From assembly GCA_964429075.1 (NCBI GenBank), contig CAYSBA010000015.1, positions 1 to 10,606 of the forward strand: 10,606 nucleotides of DNA, written 5' to 3'. Numbering within the stretch: position 1 is the stretch's first letter; every line of letters starts with the position of its first letter. Position numbers and translations under genes: made by a program. This stretch comes from CAYSBA01 sp964429075 [NCBI: uncultured bacterium]. Lineage in GTDB: Bacteria > CAYSBA01. Shown here piece after piece: positions 8,801 through 10,606 of the stretch. A model generated the notes under the pieces. It had not been told where the DNA came from. It made no database searches and saw nothing but the letters and a program-made list of their open reading frames with translations.

Positions 8801-8899
8801 GAGATTTTTATCGAACAGCCCCGGATCAATGAATACAGAGGGTGGCCTTTCAAGTGTAGAAAGCGGACCTTTTAGAAGAAAAAGCCCTGTACCAATCAC
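5819..8899 (-). CDS. mfd: Transcription-repair coupling factor Mfd (shortened N-terminus)
   Basis: Mfd is an ATP-driven DNA translocase that removes stalled RNA polymerase and recruits UvrA. Seen here in order: a reduced UvrB-like region (1-190), a D3-like domain (about 240-335), the RNAP-interacting domain (345-400, VVHRQHGIG...DEAKLFVPV), and translocase domains (about 450-800). The translocase has Walker A GDAGFGKS (497-504, K503), DEEQ (598-601), SATPIPRTLYMA and motif VI QLKGRVGR (768-775). The TRG-like segment LELRGAGELLGEQQSG and a C-terminal D7 domain (about 876-1010) follow. Its 1026 residues compare with 1148 in E. coli, and all the loss is before the RNAP-binding domain. Start is GTG at 8899 with AAAAGGA 5 nt upstream. 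An in-frame TAA four codons upstream rules out a longer N-terminus. Several usually invariant residues differ (A499 for Val, S504 for Thr, N602 for Arg, K770 for Arg). It is the second gene of its operon and converges with the porin-like gene 9 bp away. Confidence 0.97.
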   Translation of the reverse strand: MIGTGLFLLKGPLSTLERPPSVFIDPGLFDKNLIKEISTFIKLGWGIVPIIIEDANNKETILSIDLWNRRVPSLIGSSELLELSVLLPGKSIDIIAGSSLCLEDLIVQLEDIGYKKSPAVTKSGQFFVRGSTLIVYPHFSNTPYRIETAFDKVIKIKAFKPDTNITGETKKILTISGIGNKKKKLKDILKSYSVYFFVVSDSLQNRYPTLTINTGPIWIWQDTKIDPKITAINIDASGTLRENRLDRFFDVIKNEIERGHRIDVFCRNTDELQFVYDVLERRGYSARFSDDFDEYQDSTIYLRLGNISHSFRSDRYNYCAINFSTILKNKRLVKKLGPLRKKRVAINPGAFVVHRQHGIGIFKRLVTKRFVNKEEEFLEIEYADEAKLFVPVTSIDQIRPYSSVSERIPKIDSLGRSAWKQRLKKAKRAAELLVYQLAELYSTLSITERRPYRLPEEFDEFMDRFPYEHTEDQKKAILDIINDLTETNTPMDRLITGDAGFGKSEVAHLASFIVAKNNRQILFMCPSTILASQHFEKAKERLSDAGIRIGLLCSFVSEKQQKKVISDFKSGNLDMLIGTHRLLSSDVRIKDPGLLIIDEEQNFGVKQKELFRKRYPYIDVLTLSATPIPRTLYMAASGLKNISVISTPPTNRIPATVHIISGKRSQLKSIIEKEIERGGQVFYLFNRIRGLKERADSLRDLLEPSVKVQMAHGRMDRDELEMIFWEFVEGKIDVLVSTTIIENGIDIPNANTIIIEGIENLGLAQLYQLKGRVGRGEREGRVYMIFNEDFFRNKKRSQKVLKRVEIIKELSEPGMGFRVAEADLELRGAGELLGEQQSGGISAVGIHMYLDLVKEAAQRLHGKSIRPPSFVDVKHPFSALLPKDYIENPAERLIYYEEIGHCNDESKLDRLQLELKELFGPLPDSVVNLFDTVRLKILASTAGIESIDISMNRISISFWEEISPDVTSVMKLITKENGRITPRGIVSIPVDKEAMKHRPIFYCIEKLSSLFSTDERNINEKKDDSV

Positions 8900-8904
8900 A
8901 GCGG

Positions 8905-8911
8905 TCCTTTT
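8905..8911 (-). promoter_or_regulatory. Ribosome binding site of mfd
   Basis: Read on the minus strand, AAAAGGA lies 5 nt before the GTG start of mfd, entirely inside the 12-nt gap after the zinc-ribbon/TPR stop. It supports GTG at 8899 as the start despite the unusual N-terminus. Confidence 0.7.
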
Positions 8912-10237
8912 TTACTGTCCGTAATAGTCCTGTATGATCTTTCTTATCTGTGGTGCCTCTTTTGAGTAAGGGGCAAGTTTTAAAAACTTTTTATAATACT
9001 TTACAGCCATCCTTGGATTGTTCATTCTGGCATATGCAACGCCGAGATTTCTATAAGGAGCAGGATATGTAGGAGCTATCTTTATAGCTGCCTTGTACAT
9101 CTTTATTGCGTTTTCATAATCGCCATTCATAAGACGAGAGTTACCTTCTTTCACAAGATCCTCTGCCCTCTTGAGTACTTCATTGTCAACATTATTCTTT
9201 TTATTTGCCCTCTTTTTAGCAACCCTCTTTGGCCTTTTGGCCTTTTTTCTCTTGATTTTTGTCTCTTTTTTATGTTCGGCAGAGGTTTTGGTTTTTTTAT
9301 TGATAGGTTTTGTTTCTGTGTTTTGTTTGGCTGTTTTAATATTTTCAACCTTCTCTTCTTTGGCCTTGACCTCTTTTGAGGACTCCGTTTTCTTTTTTTC
9401 TTTTTGGTCGACGACCTTTTTTTCTTTTAAATCTTTTTCTTTTGCCTTATGAACAGTTACTTTTTTGGAACTGGCCTGTTTTTTTGAGCCTGAGCTGAGC
9501 AGAAAAAACAGACCAATAGCTATAACACCAACTAAGACTACTCCAATAATAATAATCTTTTTTTTTGAAGATGGGGGCTGTTCTGCTGTAAAATCTGTGG
9601 GTATTGGCCCGGTATCGACAGCCTGGGTAAATGCGTTATCCTCTTCTGGTAACTTCTCTGACGGAGGCGGAGCTGCCTTTTTTGGAGGTTCGTAAGGTAC
9701 AGGATTTTCAGGCTGTTGAGCACTTTCTTTTGTACCAGCCTCCATAGGAGGAGGACTTTCTATAACCTCTTCTACTGGAGGTTGCGTTTCCTGCACAGGT
9801 GTCTCTTTATGTGGTGGTTGAGAGGCAACGCCAAGATCGAGTGACTCAGCCCAGCTCAAGGATTCGTGATCTGCCTTTGGAGACCCTACAATCTCTTTTT
9901 GCTCCTGGGATGCTGGAGGGGTCACACTCGATTCTACAGCCTCAACCTCCTCTGCCCAGGAGCTGTCTTCTTCTTCTATACCTATCCCTTGTGTACCTTC
10001 CTCAACCTCTTTGGCCCAGGATGAATCCTCCTGTGGCTCCTCTTTTTGCTTTAATGCGGACGTATTCTGCTCCTTATCACCTTTAGCTTCAGAAGATGTA
10101 TCCACAGATTGCTCTTGAGAATCCTTTAGTTCTTCTTCAGAAACGAGAGAGACCTTACAACGGGGACACTTCACAAAAGAGGGATCAATATTCCCGATGT
10201 CATAGCTTTTGCCACAAGATGGACAGATTCCATTCAC
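8912..10237 (-). CDS. Zinc-ribbon, single-pass membrane, TPR protein
   Basis: This is a 441-residue protein of unknown function. CPSC (5-8) and CPRC (24-27) form an MJ0042-like zinc ribbon. Residues 35-222 are acidic and Pro-rich, apparently disordered, with a repeated SSWAxEVE-type motif (about 72-79, 92-99, and looser at 127-134). One hydrophobic TM segment spans about 227-247. Residues 250-350 are extremely Lys-rich. Two TPR units with a capping helix end the protein (about 356-441, including NGDYENAIKMYKAAIKIAP and NLGVAYARMNNPRMAVKYYKKFLKLAP). The start is GTG, with AAGGG 8 nt upstream; the zinc ribbon begins at residue 5, so no later start is possible. It lies 12 nt upstream of mfd in the same frame. 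Zinc-ribbon plus membrane plus TPR designs occur in Desulfobacterota and Myxococcota, some in envelope or motility systems. A scaffold role is inference; it is not a recognised Mfd partner. Confidence 0.82.
   Translation of the reverse strand: MNGICPSCGKSYDIGNIDPSFVKCPRCKVSLVSEEELKDSQEQSVDTSSEAKGDKEQNTSALKQKEEPQEDSSWAKEVEEGTQGIGIEEEDSSWAEEVEAVESSVTPPASQEQKEIVGSPKADHESLSWAESLDLGVASQPPHKETPVQETQPPVEEVIESPPPMEAGTKESAQQPENPVPYEPPKKAAPPPSEKLPEEDNAFTQAVDTGPIPTDFTAEQPPSSKKKIIIIGVVLVGVIAIGLFFLLSSGSKKQASSKKVTVHKAKEKDLKEKKVVDQKEKKKTESSKEVKAKEEKVENIKTAKQNTETKPINKKTKTSAEHKKETKIKRKKAKRPKRVAKKRANKKNNVDNEVLKRAEDLVKEGNSRLMNGDYENAIKMYKAAIKIAPTYPAPYRNLGVAYARMNNPRMAVKYYKKFLKLAPYSKEAPQIRKIIQDYYGQ
9835..10030 (-). 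repeat. Repeated SWAxEVE-type linear motif in the zinc-ribbon protein
   Basis: In the disordered region, EDSSWAKEVEE (70-80) and EDSSWAEEVEA (90-100) are near-identical, spaced 20 residues apart. ESLSWAESLDLG (125-136) is a looser third copy, and EDNAFTQAVDTG (199-210) a possible degenerate fourth outside these coordinates. Each copy puts Trp or Phe in an acidic, potentially amphipathic helix, a typical form for a docking motif. Confidence 0.75.
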
Positions 10238-10538
10238 TTAACACACCCTTAATAAAGATATCAACAATAGTAAGCTATTATAAAAAATATCGAGTGTCAA
10301 GATTTTTGCCTGGATGGACTTTATATATCTGGTACTTGTCCATACTTTAGTAAAGCAGGGTAAAGTCTAGTATTGTTTTGTACAGGCACATGCAATAAAG
10401 GATCGAAGTATTGTAGTTTATTCTGGGAAGGCACAGGGCATGCCTACGCGATTGTTTTTGACCTATATTTTTATCCATCAAAGGCACCTCTCTACCCCGG
10501 GTTGGTTTTGGAGTTATTATATCTCATTTAGCTTACGT

Positions 10539-10567
10539 ATGTTAAAGTTAGTGACATTCGGTGTCAA
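10539..10567 (-). promoter_or_regulatory. Candidate sigma70 promoter toward the zinc-ribbon/mfd operon
   Basis: On the minus strand a perfect TTGACA (10567-10562) is followed after exactly 17 bp by TAACAT (10544-10539), a 4/6 match to TATAAT. Transcription would start near 10532, giving a leader of about 295 nt before the GTG at 10237. The -35 is embedded in a TGACA-N5-TGTCA inverted repeat. A second perfect TTGACA (10300-10295) and a perfect TATAAT (10282-10277) lie closer to the gene, but with only 12 bp between them. Confidence 0.42.
10552..10566. promoter_or_regulatory. TGACA-N5-TGTCA inverted repeat over the -35 element
   Basis: TGACA (10552-10556) and TGTCA (10562-10566) are perfectly inverted around TTCGG and cover the -35 hexamer of the minus-strand promoter. 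The location fits a repressor site. The arms are short (5 bp) and I do not recognise the motif as that of a specific regulator. LexA is not indicated. Confidence 0.3.
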
Positions 10568-10606
10568 TTTACTATAAATTCAATCTCTTCTTACTGGAAT
10601 CAGTTG

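Larger units (their letters stand above)
10238..10606. other. Non-coding region upstream of the zinc-ribbon/mfd operon
   Basis: No convincing gene is present in these 369 bp. The plus-strand frames give only short ORFs without ribosome sites. On the minus strand there is a 43-codon ORF (10478-10347) preceded by GAGAGG at about 8 nt, with no recognisable similarity. AGGCAC occurs three times on the plus strand (10384, 10429, 10482) and GGCATGCC (10437-10444) is a perfect 8-bp palindrome. GC-rich self-complementary spots such as ACCCCGGGT have no loop and no following T-run, so they are not terminators. A minus-strand gene could end at the TGA 10582-10580, but only eight codons of it would lie in the window. 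Confidence 0.6.

Noticed and set aside
9171-9452. 93-codon plus-strand ORF opposite the Lys-rich region
   Set aside because: It is the Phe/Leu-rich complement of poly-Lys codons, a composition artefact with no ribosome site.
10277-10300. Perfect TTGACA and perfect TATAAT on the minus strand near the zinc-ribbon gene
   Set aside because: The spacer is only 12 bp, too short for a functional sigma70 pair. Partners at 16-18 bp are poor for either hexamer, so I did not call it as a promoter.
10429-10487. Repeated AGGCAC words and GGCATGCC palindrome as a possible small RNA or recombination site
   Set aside because: The words are 6 bp and unevenly spaced, no stable stem with a terminator was found, and no integrase gene is nearby.
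10364-10575. Two overlapping plus-strand open frames of about 50-68 codons near the right end
   Set aside because: There is no ribosome site or recognisable protein, they overlap each other in different frames, and the only internal Met codons are late.
10580-10606. Possible 3' end of a minus-strand gene (eight codons then TGA)
   Set aside because: Eight codons cannot distinguish a gene end from chance, and other frames also reach stops nearby.

Overview
The window is about 10.6 kb of moderately AT-rich DNA (roughly 40% GC by eye) from a diderm (Gram-negative) bacterium. It encodes an outer-membrane beta-barrel, a periplasmic LolA-fold carrier and Sec signal peptides. An N-terminal CxxC-CxxC zinc ribbon joined to a membrane anchor and TPRs, heavy AGG/AGA and ATA codon use, and a divergent Mfd suggest a Desulfobacterota/Nitrospirota-like lineage. 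That placement is inference; no marker gene settles it.

Left half, plus strand (about 111-5809): a four-gene operon. A TetR-family regulator (167-772) overlaps by 4 nt a large MMPL/RND inner-membrane transporter (769-3654). These are followed at 13 and 15 nt by a LolA-like 'outer membrane lipoprotein-sorting' protein (start best placed at 3668) and a DUF1302-like outer-membrane beta-barrel (4436-5809). Read together they form a possible inner membrane to periplasm to outer membrane route for a lipid or other hydrophobic substrate. No membrane-fusion adaptor or TolC is encoded, and the regulator probably represses its own promoter through an inverted repeat lying between the -10 and the start codon.

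Right half, minus strand (10237-5819): a two-gene operon. It encodes a zinc-ribbon/single-TM/TPR protein followed 12 nt later by mfd, the transcription-repair coupling factor. The Mfd lacks about 130 residues of the N-terminal UvrB-like module compared with E. coli. This is not a start-site error, because an in-frame stop lies four codons upstream. The two operons converge with only 9 bp between their stop codons.

Right end (10238-10606): non-coding as far as I can see. It holds a good sigma70-like promoter pointing at the zinc-ribbon/mfd operon, a TGACA/TGTCA palindrome over its -35, and a weak 43-codon candidate small ORF in the long leader. I saw no tRNA, rRNA, CRISPR array, insertion sequence or clear intrinsic terminator.
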